DNA of 64,000 nucleotides from Aquipuribacter nitratireducens (lineage in GTDB: Bacteria; Actinomycetota; Actinomycetes; Actinomycetales; JBBAYJ01). The stretch covers positions 1 through 64,000 of the forward strand of contig NZ_JBBEOG010000012.1 in assembly GCF_037860835.1 (NCBI RefSeq), in the 5' to 3' direction. Under the pieces are notes generated by a model. It made no database searches. It was given only the letters and a program-made list of their open reading frames with translations, and had not been told where the DNA came from. The first letter of the stretch is position 1; the number at the start of each line of letters is the position of its first letter. This document shows, in pieces, positions 44,499 through 54,848 of this stretch. A program made the translations under genes and the position numbers.

Positions 44499-44705
44499 AT
44501 GAGCGACCGGCCGATGGACGGCTCCCACCCCGGCCGACCGGGCCCCTTCCAGGACCTGCCCTACCGCGCGGGCTACGCGATCCGCTACGCCCTGCTGAGC
44601 GTGCTCGGGCCGCCGACCCTGGAGGGCAGGGCCGACCCGAGGCAACGCATGCGGGAGGACCGGCGCCGCCGCTGGGAGGAGCGGGCCCGACGACGGGGGG
44701 AGTGA
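44499..44705 (+). CDS. Small basic protein, unknown
   Basis: A 68-residue protein: a Pro/Gly-rich start (MSDRPMDGSHPGRPGPFQDLPYRAGYAIRYALLSVLGPP) and an Arg/Glu-rich tail (QRMREDRRRRWEERARRRGE). It lies nine bases after the YciO-type gene, with TAGGAC six bases before its ATG. No family is recognised. Confidence 0.5.
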   Translation: MSDRPMDGSHPGRPGPFQDLPYRAGYAIRYALLSVLGPPTLEGRADPRQRMREDRRRRWEERARRRGE

Positions 44706-44734
44706 GCACCGGCGCGCGCGGGTATGTCACCGGC

Positions 44735-44926
44735 ATGGCCTCCTCGCGACTGGTCCGCCCCCGCTCCCGGAAGATCATCGCCGGGGTGTGCGCCGCACTG
44801 TCCGACCGCTTCGGTCTCCCCCGCTGGCTCGTGCGGCTCGGTTTCGTCCTCTTCGGGCTGTTCGGTGTCGGGGAGATCGTCTACATCGCACTGTGGATCA
44901 TCATCCCCAAGGAGCAGCCCGTCTGA
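44735..44926 (+). CDS. PspC domain protein
   Basis: A 63-residue protein consisting of one PspC domain: LVRPRSRKIIAGVCAALSDRFGLPRWLVRLGFVLFGLFGVGEIVYIALWIIIPKEQ. The PspC family links to envelope-stress responses. Two helices suggest membrane anchoring. ATG 44735 starts close to the domain; GTG 44702, which overlaps the previous stop, is an alternative. Confidence 0.85.
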   Translation: MASSRLVRPRSRKIIAGVCAALSDRFGLPRWLVRLGFVLFGLFGVGEIVYIALWIIIPKEQPV

Positions 44927-44949
44927 GACGCTCGCTGCCGTCGCCCTGG

Positions 44950-45727
44950 TCAGGCGCCGAGCAGGTCGCGGGAGCGCTCGGCGAGCAGCCCGGTGACGAG
45001 GTCGGCCACCGGCTCGGGGTGCGACCAGACGAGGGCGTGGGCGCCGGGCACCTCCGCGAACGACCCCGGACGGGAGACGCCGAGCCAGCTCGCGCGCCCA
45101 GCCGTCGGGCACGACCGTGTCACGGTGGCCCCTCACCACGACGGCGGGGGCACGCACCCGTCCGGCGGTCGCGAGCACGTCGTGGGCCAGGGCCGCGTCG
45201 AAGGTCCGCACCGCACGTCGCGGCCCGCCGCGTAGCACGTCCTGCCCGAGGACGGGGAGCACGCCCGGCCGCTCGCGCAGCAGGTCGACGGCGAAGCGCC
45301 CGACCTGCTGGTGCCACGAGCGCCGTGCCGGGTCCACGGTCGGGGACGCGAGGACGAGGACCCCCACGTCCTCCGGCCGGTGCGCCGCCAGCTCGAGGAC
45401 GACCTGCGCGCCCAGGGAGTGGCCGAGGACCAGCGAGCCGGTCCGGCCGGTCGCCCGCAGCCAGTCGCCGAGCGCGTCCGCGAGCCCGCGGACGTCGTGC
45501 GCCCGTCGTGGGCCTGGCGTGCCGCCGAAGCCCGGGAGGTCGGGTGCCACGACCCGCACGTCGGGCAGTGCCGCCGCGAGCGGCGCGAGGTAGCGGTGCG
45601 AGCACCCGAGCCCGTGGACGAGCACGACGGTCGGGCCCTCGCGGGTGCCCGCGAGGGCGGCGTGGAACCGGGTCCCCCCGGCGGGGGTCGTCTCGGTCGC
45701 GGACCAGGGGCCTGCCAGAGGTGCCAT
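44950..45727 (-). pseudogene. Alpha/beta hydrolase with a frameshift
   Basis: The first 220 or so codons encode an alpha/beta hydrolase: VVLVHGLGCSHRYLAPLAAALP, nucleophile LVLGHSLGAQVV, and Asp in VVRGHRDTVVPDGWARELARRLPSG. After this the frame loses similarity, while the frame one base over continues with FAEVPGAHALVWSHPEPVADLVTGLLAERS and a stop at 44950. The expected catalytic His (GAHALVW) lies in that second frame. The shift maps to a run of four C (45064-45067, G on the coding strand); removing one base restores one frame. It may be a young pseudogene or a sequencing error. The unshifted frame would run on antisense through PspC. Confidence 0.7.
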
Positions 45728-45844
45728 CTCCCGGAGGGTGCCCGGTGGGCGAGGTCCCAACCCCGTCCCCGCCCTCCGGTTGCAGCCTCAACCACCGTGG
45801 GGTCCCCTGGCGAGGACCCAGCCACCACTTCGGGAGGACCCGCC

Positions 45845-46447
45845 ATGACCCAGGTCGCCGTCATCTACTACAGCTCCACCGGGACCAACCACGCGATGGC
45901 CCAGGCCGTCGCCGAGGGCGCCGCGGACGCCGGCGCCGACGTCCGCCTCCGCATCGCGCCGGAGACCGTGCCGTACGACGTGCTGTCGGGGAACCCGGCG
46001 TGGAAGCAGTTCGTCGACGAGGTCCGCCCGGGCGTGCAGGAGGTCGCCGCGTCCGACATCACGGAGGTCGACGGCGTCGCGCTCGGCACCCCCACGCGCT
46101 ACGGCGCACCCGCGGCGCAGCTCAAGGGCTTCCTCGACTCCCTCGGGCCGCAGTGGATGCAGGGCGAGCTCGCCGACAAGGCCTACACCGCCTTCACGTC
46201 CGCGATGAACGACCACGGCGGCAACGAGGGCACGATCCACTCCCTGTACAACGTCGTCATGCACTTCGGCGGGATCATCGTCCCGCCCGGGTACACCGAC
46301 CCGGCGGTGTTCGCCGCAGGCGGCAACCCGTACGGCACGAGCTGGGGCACGGGGCAGTCCGGCGACCCGGTGCCGGACACGGTCCTCGCGGCCGCGCGCT
46401 ACCAGGGGCGCCGGCTCGCGACCTTCGCGGCCCGCCTCGCGGGCTGA
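45845..46447 (+). CDS. wrbA: NAD(P)H:quinone oxidoreductase, WrbA type
   Basis: A 200-residue flavodoxin-like enzyme reducing quinones by two electrons, protecting from redox cycling. The FMN phosphate loop is VIYYSSTGTNHAMAQAVAEGA; VALGTPTRYGAPAAQLKGFLDSLGPQW and GGIIVPPGYTDP are typical of WrbA. The ATG has AGGA upstream. Its last 49 bases overlap the convergent EamA gene. Confidence 0.93.
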   Translation: MTQVAVIYYSSTGTNHAMAQAVAEGAADAGADVRLRIAPETVPYDVLSGNPAWKQFVDEVRPGVQEVAASDITEVDGVALGTPTRYGAPAAQLKGFLDSLGPQWMQGELADKAYTAFTSAMNDHGGNEGTIHSLYNVVMHFGGIIVPPGYTDPAVFAAGGNPYGTSWGTGQSGDPVPDTVLAAARYQGRRLATFAARLAG

Positions 46448-47382
46448 CCGGCGGTGTCGCGGCTGTCGGGCGCGGTGGGCGGCTCGTCGCCCGCCGCGTC
46501 CGGCAGCGCCACCGGCTCGGGCACCGGCGGGCGCGAGCGCCGCGTCGCGAGCACCGACCCGACGAGCACGAGCGGGAAGCCGACGAGCATGCCGAGCGTC
46601 ACCCGCTCCCCCAGCAGGGCGACCCCGAGGACGAGGGCGACGGCCGGGTTGACGTACGTGATGACGGTGGCCCGCGCGGCTCCCACCTCGGCGATGAGGG
46701 CGAAGAACAGCAGGAACGCCAGCGCCGTGCACACGAGCCCGAGCACGACGACCGCACCGAGGACCGCCGGCCCCGGCGGCGTCGCCGGGAGGTCCGTGAG
46801 CGCCCACGGCACGTACACGAGCGCGGCGAGGGCCAGGGCGAGGGTGTTGACACCGAGCGCCGGGACCTCGCCGAGCCGCCGTGCCACGATGATCGGCCCG
46901 ACCGCGTAGCAGACGGCGACGACGAGCAGCTCGACGACGGCGAGGGCGTCGGCACCACCCGCGAGGTCGACCCCGAGGAGCAGCACGACGCCGACGAGGC
47001 CGACGAGCAGGCCGACCGCCCGGCCGCCGTCCAGGCGCTCCCGGTGCAGCGCCCACGCGATGCCGGCACCGACGAGCGGCACGGTCGCGATGACGAGCCC
47101 GGCGAACGAGCTCGACACCCGCAGCTCCGCGTGCGACAGCAGCCACCACGGCGCCGCCATCTCGACCGCGGCGTAGGCGGCCACGGTGCCGCGGTGCCGC
47201 CAGGCCGCCCGCAGCGCACCGCGGCGCAGGGCGAAGGGCAGGAGCACCGCGACGGCGAGCACGAGCCGGCCCGCCACGAGGACGACGGGCCCGAGGTCGA
47301 CCACCGCGACCTTGATGAGCAGGTACGGGACGCCCCAGATCACCGACATCGCCGCGAACAGCAGAGCCCCTCGACGGCTCAC
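46399..47382 (-). CDS. EamA/DMT family transporter
   Basis: A 327-residue membrane protein with ten predicted helices in two EamA repeats (SVIWGVPYLLIKVAVVDLGP in the first, ALIAEVGAARATVITYVNPAVALVLGVALLGERVTLGMLVG in the second). DMT proteins export amino acids or other metabolites; the substrate is unknown. The C-terminal 45 residues are a polar Pro/Ala/Arg tail. The start is a GTG; TAGCGT lies 39 bases upstream on the coding strand and could give a leadered transcript. Confidence 0.88.
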   Translation of the reverse strand: MSRRGALLFAAMSVIWGVPYLLIKVAVVDLGPVVLVAGRLVLAVAVLLPFALRRGALRAAWRHRGTVAAYAAVEMAAPWWLLSHAELRVSSSFAGLVIATVPLVGAGIAWALHRERLDGGRAVGLLVGLVGVVLLLGVDLAGGADALAVVELLVVAVCYAVGPIIVARRLGEVPALGVNTLALALAALVYVPWALTDLPATPPGPAVLGAVVVLGLVCTALAFLLFFALIAEVGAARATVITYVNPAVALVLGVALLGERVTLGMLVGFPLVLVGSVLATRRSRPPVPEPVALPDAAGDEPPTAPDSRDTAGQPARRAAKVASRRPW

Positions 47383-47469
47383 CGACGGCTCACCGGGTCC
47401 GGACCTGCGTCACGGCGCCGGACGCTACACCGGCGCGCGGGTGACGCACCCTCGGTCCCCCCCACCTCC

Positions 47470-47562
47470 GACACGAATGCCGACCGACGCCGCGGACGTC
47501 GACACGAATGCCGACAGACGCGACGGTTGTCGACACAAACGCAGACAGACGTCTCGTGGGCG
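47470..47562. repeat. 31-bp-period tandem repeat, locus B
   Basis: Units at 47470-47500, 47501-47531 and 47532-47562, the last being conserved only over its first 20 bases. Consensus GACACRAAYGCMGACAGACG plus about 11 variable bases, usually ending in GTC. The unit matches locus A at 29341-29425. The array lies between the P-type ATPase stop and the EamA start. Confidence 0.8.
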
Positions 47563-47572
47563 CCGCGACGAG

Positions 47573-50305
<2,733 letters not shown>

Positions 50306-50353
50306 GGGGACAGCCTCGCGGTGGACGGCCTCCCGCGCCTTCCGACGCCGGGC

Positions 50354-50359
50354 TACGGT
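50354..50359 (+). promoter_or_regulatory. -10 hexamer TACGGT of the GNAT gene
   Basis: TACGGT lies six bases before the GTG at 50366, fitting a leaderless transcript. Confidence 0.5.
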
Positions 50360-50365
50360 TCGGAC

Positions 50366-50680
50366 GTGAGCGAGGAGACCGTGACGGTGCGCGACGCCCC
50401 GGAGCAGAGCCGGTACGAGGCGCGGGTCGGTGAGGAGCTCGCGGGGTTCGCCGAGTACTCGACGACGCCGCAGATGCTCGTCATGACGCACACCGAGGTG
50501 CTGCCGGACTTCGAGGGACGCGGCGTGGGCAGCGCCCTCGCCCGCTACGCCCTCGACGACATCCGCTGCCGGGGCCTGCGGGTGCTGGCGGTGTGCCCGT
50601 TCATCCTCGAGTGGATCCGTCGGCACCCCGCCTACGCCGACCTCGAGTACCGCTCGAGGACCCGCGCCGACGTCGACTGA
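50366..50680 (+). CDS. Small GNAT N-acetyltransferase
   Basis: A 104-residue single-domain GNAT of the short YidJ-like type. The acetyl-CoA site is VLPDFEGRGVGSALARYALDD, preceded by LVMTHTEV and followed by the family's CPFILEWIRRHPAYADL ending. These proteins are about 95-105 residues long, so it is complete. The substrate is unknown. Confidence 0.88.
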   Translation: MSEETVTVRDAPEQSRYEARVGEELAGFAEYSTTPQMLVMTHTEVLPDFEGRGVGSALARYALDDIRCRGLRVLAVCPFILEWIRRHPAYADLEYRSRTRADVD

Positions 50681-50852
50681 GACCACGGGCGGGGCGCCCG
50701 GCGGCGGCGCAGCGTGACCGCCGCACCGCGGACCGGGTGATGCGGCTGCGGCGACCGGGTGGGACCGGGGCGAACCGGTCAAGACCGGGCGCGTCGACGA
50801 CGACCGGACCGGTACGCCGGCGCCCGCTCCGGCGGAGGGAGGACGACCGACG

Positions 50853-51083
50853 ATGCCGCACGCAGGTGACCCAGCCCGTCGCCTGGGGGACGCCGCCACG
50901 CACACCCCTATGCACGCCGACCACGGCGTGGACGAGGCGTGCATGGACCTGCTCCACGAGCACGTGCCCCTGACGCTCCTCGTCGACCTCGTCGACGCGC
51001 CGCCGTCGGAGCAGGTGCTCGTCGAGGAGGGCCTGCCGGACGAGCCGTGGTGGCAGCCCGGCCACGACCCGGAGCGGCCCTGA
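50853..51083 (+). CDS. Small acidic protein, unknown
   Basis: A 76-residue protein rich in Asp, Glu and His (HADHGVDEACMDLLHEHVPLTLLVDLVDAPPSEQVLVEEGLPDEPWW). The ATG has GGAGG about ten bases upstream. The 170-bp spacer before it contains several GACCGGG-type direct repeats but no clear promoter. No family is recognised. Confidence 0.5.
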   Translation: MPHAGDPARRLGDAATHTPMHADHGVDEACMDLLHEHVPLTLLVDLVDAPPSEQVLVEEGLPDEPWWQPGHDPERP

Positions 51084-51134
51084 CCGGCGCCTGACGATTT
51101 CGGGGCGTGGCGCGCCCGCTGCTACCCTCGCTGC

Positions 51135-51210
<76 letters not shown>

Positions 51211-51219
51211 CCGCTGCCC

Positions 51220-51225
51220 TAGCGT
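51220..51225 (+). promoter_or_regulatory. -10 hexamer TAGCGT of the DUF308 gene
   Basis: TAGCGT lies seven bases before the ATG at 51233. This supports the ATG over the GTG at 51224. Confidence 0.5.
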
Positions 51226-51232
51226 GTACACC

Positions 51233-51916
51233 ATGTCCTCCTCGCCGGACGACCTCGACCCGCTGTCCCGGCTGCGTCGCCAGGGCGTCCTCACATGGGT
51301 GTGGCTCGCGGTCGCGGGCGGGGTCTGCCTCGTCCTCGGGATCGTCAGCATCGCCGCGCCCCGGACCTCCATAGGGGTCCTCGGCGTCGTGCTGAGCCTC
51401 GTCCTGCTCGGGACGGGCCTGTCACGCATCGCCTTCGCGGTCGGGGTGCGCGCCTGGCCGGCGCGTCGCCGCGCCGTCCAGGGGGTGCTGGGCGGGGTCC
51501 TCGTGCTCGCCGGGCTCGCCGGCCTCGCCGGGCTCTGGGCGGCGGCGACCGTCGTCGGCGTGGTGGTGGGGGTCGCGTTCCTCGCAACGGGCCTGGCGGA
51601 CCTCGTCATCGCCGCGACGGGCCCCCGCGGGCTGGGGCGCGCCGCCACGGGCGGCCTCGGCGTCGTCCACCTCGGGGTCGGCCTCGTGTTCCTCCTGCTG
51701 CCGGAGGTGGGGCTCGCGGTGCTGACAGTCCTCGTCGGTGTCGTGCTCGTCGGGCTCGGCCTCGTGCAGCTGGGGGCCGCGGCCCTGGTCCGGCTCCTCG
51801 TCCGGCAGGGCGACGCCCTCGCCGAGCGGCTGCGGACCGAGCCGGGCCTCGGCCGGGCGGGGGGTCCCGACGACGGGGACGACGGACCCCGCGTCATCCG
51901 CGGGGAGGTCATCTGA
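51233..51916 (+). CDS. DUF308 (HdeD-like) membrane protein
   Basis: A 227-residue protein with six hydrophobic helices in three pairs, as in HdeD/DUF308 (WVWLAVAGGVCLVLGIVSIAAP; GVLGVVLSLVLLGTGLSRIA; GLGVVHLGVGLVFLLLPEVGL). HdeD of E. coli is linked to acid resistance, but most members are uncharacterised. A charged C-terminal tail ends in RVIRGEVI. The stop overlaps the next start by one base. Confidence 0.82.
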   Translation: MSSSPDDLDPLSRLRRQGVLTWVWLAVAGGVCLVLGIVSIAAPRTSIGVLGVVLSLVLLGTGLSRIAFAVGVRAWPARRRAVQGVLGGVLVLAGLAGLAGLWAAATVVGVVVGVAFLATGLADLVIAATGPRGLGRAATGGLGVVHLGVGLVFLLLPEVGLAVLTVLVGVVLVGLGLVQLGAAALVRLLVRQGDALAERLRTEPGLGRAGGPDDGDDGPRVIRGEVI

Positions 51917-53184
51917 TGGGGCTGCTCGACCGGCTCCTGGGTCGCCGCGGCGCCGCCCCGACGCCGACCGCACCCGTCGAGGTCGTGCCGGCGGGGCCGC
52001 TGCTGCCCCGACCGGTGGTCACGCTCCTCGGCCTCGCCGCCGGGCTCATCGTGCTCGGCGGGCTGCGGACGGCGCAGTCCGTCGTCGCGCCGATCCTGCT
52101 CGCGCTCGTCATCGCCATCGCCGTGCACCCGGTGCAGGTGTGGCTGCGCCGGCGTCTGCCCGGCTGGCTGTCCCTCACCCTCACCCTGCTCCTCGCGTAC
52201 GCCGCCATCACGGCGTTCGCCGGCGCGCTCGTGCTGTCGGTGCTCCGCTTCGCCGACCAGGCCGGGCGCTACCAGCAGGAGCTCAACGACCTCGTCCAGC
52301 GGGGCGAGGACCTGCTCAGCCGCCTCGGCGTGGACCAGGAGCAGATCGACACGTTCCTCGCCTCGTTCGACCTCAACCGGCTGTTCACGATCGCCGTCGA
52401 CGTCGCCCTCGCGAGCTTCTCCGTCGTGAGCAACCTGTTGTTCATCCTCCTGCTGCTGTTCTTCCTGCTCATCGACGGCGGCAGCATGGGCGACCGCATG
52501 CGGGCGGTGGCCGCCCTGCGGCCCGGTGCCGCGCAGGCGCTCGGCACGTTCACCTACGGCACGCGCCAGTACCTCGTCGTGACGGCCGTCTTCGGCGCGG
52601 TCGTCGCCGTCCTCGACGTCGTCCTCCTCGTCGTGCTCGACGTGCCCCTGCCGCTGCTGTGGGGGCTGCTCGTGTTCCTCGCGAGCTTCGTGCCGACCAT
52701 CGGGCTCATCGTGGGGATCGTCCCGCCGGCGGTCATCGCCCTGCTCGACGGTGGCCCGGTCACGGCGTTGTGGGTCGTCGTCGGCTTCCTCGTCATCAAC
52801 AACGTCATCGACAACTTCGTCAAGCCGAAGTTCGTCGGGGACGCCGTCGGCATCAGCATCTCCGTGGCGTTCCTCAGCCTCGTCGTGTGGGGCTTCGTCC
52901 TCGGCCCGCTCGGCGCGCTGCTCGCGATCCCCGCCACCCTGCTCACCCGGGCGGTGCTCCTCGGGGCGGGTGACCCCCGGCACCGCTGGCTGGTGTGGCT
53001 GCTCGGGGACCACGCCCCGAGCGACGAGGAGGTCGAGCGCACCGTCGCCGACGCCCGGGCGGCGCACCCCGAGGACACGGACATCGGCGGCGGCGCAACC
53101 CCGGCCCCGGCCCCGGTTCCGGCGACGCCCGCGGGTGGGCGGACCAGGACCAGGTCCCGCAGGGTGGCGCGCGCCCGTCGCTGA
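51916..53184 (+). CDS. AI-2E family transporter
   Basis: A 422-residue membrane protein of the AI-2E (YdiK/TqsA) family, with about eight helices. Typical segments are VVAPILLALVIAIAVHPV, LLVFLASFVPTIGLIVGIVPPAVIALL and INNVIDNFVKPKFVGDAVGISISVAFLSLVVWGFVLGPLGALLAIPATLL. Members export small molecules; a link to autoinducer export is shown only for a few. The C-terminus is a Pro/Ala/Arg-rich tail. It is coupled to the DUF308 gene (TGATG). Confidence 0.9.
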   Translation: MGLLDRLLGRRGAAPTPTAPVEVVPAGPLLPRPVVTLLGLAAGLIVLGGLRTAQSVVAPILLALVIAIAVHPVQVWLRRRLPGWLSLTLTLLLAYAAITAFAGALVLSVLRFADQAGRYQQELNDLVQRGEDLLSRLGVDQEQIDTFLASFDLNRLFTIAVDVALASFSVVSNLLFILLLLFFLLIDGGSMGDRMRAVAALRPGAAQALGTFTYGTRQYLVVTAVFGAVVAVLDVVLLVVLDVPLPLLWGLLVFLASFVPTIGLIVGIVPPAVIALLDGGPVTALWVVVGFLVINNVIDNFVKPKFVGDAVGISISVAFLSLVVWGFVLGPLGALLAIPATLLTRAVLLGAGDPRHRWLVWLLGDHAPSDEEVERTVADARAAHPEDTDIGGGATPAPAPVPATPAGGRTRTRSRRVARARR

Positions 53185-53194
53185 CCGCCGACCC

Positions 53195-53572
53195 TCAGGC
53201 CCTGAGGACCGCCACGTCGTAGCGGGCGATCGCGGCGTCGTGAGTCACCAGCGTCAGGTCCTCCGCTCGCGCCTGGGCCACGAGCATCCGGTCGAAGGGA
53301 TCGGCGTGGTGCCGAGGCAGAGCGGCCGCCGCGAGGGTGTGCTCCACACTCATCGGGAGCTCGTCCGCTCGGAGTGCGACGATCTGCTCCCGGAGGTCGT
53401 CCGGCGCGTCCAGGCGGCCGAGCGCCCGCTTGATGCCGATCTCCCACGTGCTGGCCGCGCTGACGACGAGCCGGTTGGCCGCGGACGTCAGCGCCGACCG
53501 CTCGCCGGCGCTCAGCCTGTCGTCGTCGGCGAGGGCCCACAGCAGCACGTGCGTGTCGAGGAGCAGGTTCAC
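53195..53572 (-). CDS. PIN domain toxin
   Basis: A 125-residue PIN-domain RNase of the VapC type. Acidic residues are seen in LLLDTHVLLWAL, AASTWEIGIKRALG and HHADPFDRMLVAQARAEDLTLVTHDAAIARYD. The GTG start overlaps the antitoxin stop (GTGA). The start context and the active-site residues are intact, so it should be functional. Confidence 0.92.
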   Translation of the reverse strand: MNLLLDTHVLLWALADDDRLSAGERSALTSAANRLVVSAASTWEIGIKRALGRLDAPDDLREQIVALRADELPMSVEHTLAAAALPRHHADPFDRMLVAQARAEDLTLVTHDAAIARYDVAVLRA

Positions 53573-53811
53573 CGCTCGTCCCCGAACGCTGTCGCCAGCT
53601 CCTCCGGCAGGGGGTCGTCGAACTCCGGTGCGACGCGCACGCGCCCTTTCCACCCGCCGAGCACCCGCGGGGACGGGTCGTGCTCGTAGGCGACCAGCAC
53701 CGCGACCGGACGGCCGGCGTTCCCGATGACGACCGTCTCCCCACGTCGGGCGCGTTCGATCAGCCGGGACAGCTGCGCCTTGGCCTCGCTGATGTTCACG
53801 ACGACGGACAC
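53569..53811 (-). CDS. Phd/YefM-type antitoxin
   Basis: An 80-residue antitoxin: VVNISEAKAQLSRLIERARRGETVVIGNAGRPVAVLVAY is the Phd/YefM fold that binds DNA and neutralises the toxin. The C-terminus (DDPLPEELATAFGDER) is the likely toxin-binding part. A -10 hexamer TAGACT lies six bases upstream of the GTG, and a palindrome covers the -35, so autoregulation is likely. Confidence 0.9.
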   Translation of the reverse strand: MSVVVNISEAKAQLSRLIERARRGETVVIGNAGRPVAVLVAYEHDPSPRVLGGWKGRVRVAPEFDDPLPEELATAFGDER

Positions 53812-53817
53812 CGCCCG

Positions 53818-53852
53818 AGTCTACGAGATCTGACCAGACCAGACCAGGTCTG
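53818..53852 (-). promoter_or_regulatory. Promoter and operator of the toxin-antitoxin pair
   Basis: On the minus strand TAGACT (53823-53818) is the -10. CAGACC-A-GGTCTG (53840-53852) is a perfect palindrome at the -35, next to three GACCA direct repeats (53832, 53837, 53842). Confidence 0.6.
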
Positions 53853-53854
53853 CT

Positions 53855-54793
53855 CTACGGATACGGCCAGGCGTTGGCCACGCACCCGTCGAGCCGGACG
53901 GTCTGCTGGAGCATGACCGGCGCAGGGACACCCGGTTCGGGGCAGCCGACGTGGCCGTAGCCGAGCAGGTGACCGACCTCGTGGTTGACGAGGTACTGCC
54001 GGTACCCGGCGACGTCGTCCCCCCACGTGGTCGCGCCCAGCAGCCACCGTCGCGCGTTGAGGACGACGAGGTCGCCGTTGCGGCACGAGACCTCGCCGTT
54101 GGTCCGAAGCGGCGCGCACAGCCGGTCGGTGGTGTCGGGGCTCGTCACGAGGATGCGGGCGTCCCCGTCGGTCGGGACCCGCTGCAGGGCCCACCGCCCC
54201 TCGGCGATCCACGAACGGGGGTCGGCGAGCACGGCGTCGACGACCTCGGCGACGGCCGTCGGGTCGACCGGCACGCCGCCCTCGACCTCGACGGTGTACG
54301 TGAGCGTCTGCCCGTCGCCCGCGGGACCGGCGCCGCCCGGGGCGATCGCGAAGGTGCCGTCACCGGCTCGGGGGATCACCACCTCACGGGCCTGCTCGGA
54401 GGGCTGCGCGTGACGCTCGGGAGCCGAGGCGGACGGGTCGTCGGACGGCTCGGCCGTCGCGGTCGTCGCCTCGGCGGCAACCGGCGCGGCCGACGACGAC
54501 GCTGCCGCCGACGGCGCGGGCGAGGGCGCGGGCGAGGGCGCGGCTGCGCCGGCGGCCCCCACCGCACCGGCGGCCGCGGCGTCCTGCCCGCTCGACGCCG
54601 CGACCGGCTCCCGGTCCGCCTCCGGAGACGCCCACGGCAGCAGGAGCCACGCACCCCAGACCGCGAGCACGACGGCGGCACCGGTCACGGCGGCACGCCG
54701 CTCGCGGGGCACGTCCGCGTCCGGCAGGCGGCCGGGCCCCGCCCGCCGGCGGCCGTGCCCGGGTCGCCCGGGCGGCGGGTCCGTCGACGTCAT
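53855..54793 (-). CDS. Secreted DUF3152 metalloprotease-like protein
   Basis: A 312-residue protein: a basic N-terminus, one membrane helix (VTGAAVVLAVWGAWLLLPWA), a long Ala/Pro/Ser-rich linker and a DUF3152 domain. The domain has VVIPRAGDGTFAIAPGG and TYTVEVEGGV, then the zinc motif NHEVGHLLGYGH, whose HExxHxxGxxH form fits a metalloprotease. Cysteines (LCAPL, SCRNGD, GCPEPG, GCVANA) may form disulfides. The ATG has TATCGT seven bases upstream. Confidence 0.85.
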   Translation of the reverse strand: MTSTDPPPGRPGHGRRRAGPGRLPDADVPRERRAAVTGAAVVLAVWGAWLLLPWASPEADREPVAASSGQDAAAAGAVGAAGAAAPSPAPSPAPSAAASSSAAPVAAEATTATAEPSDDPSASAPERHAQPSEQAREVVIPRAGDGTFAIAPGGAGPAGDGQTLTYTVEVEGGVPVDPTAVAEVVDAVLADPRSWIAEGRWALQRVPTDGDARILVTSPDTTDRLCAPLRTNGEVSCRNGDLVVLNARRWLLGATTWGDDVAGYRQYLVNHEVGHLLGYGHVGCPEPGVPAPVMLQQTVRLDGCVANAWPYP

Positions 54794-54800
54794 CACGACG

Positions 54801-54806
54801 ACGATA
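54801..54806 (-). promoter_or_regulatory. -10 hexamer TATCGT of the DUF3152 gene
   Basis: On the minus strand TATCGT lies seven bases before the ATG at 54793, fitting a leaderless transcript. Confidence 0.5.
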
Positions 54807-54848
54807 CGGGCCGGCGGCCGCCCGGGGACGCACCCGACGGGTGTGCCG

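Noticed and set aside
44585-45727. A 380-residue hydrolase running antisense through PspC
   Set aside because: The frame loses all similarity after the C4 run, while the next frame continues the hydrolase fold; it is treated as a frameshift.
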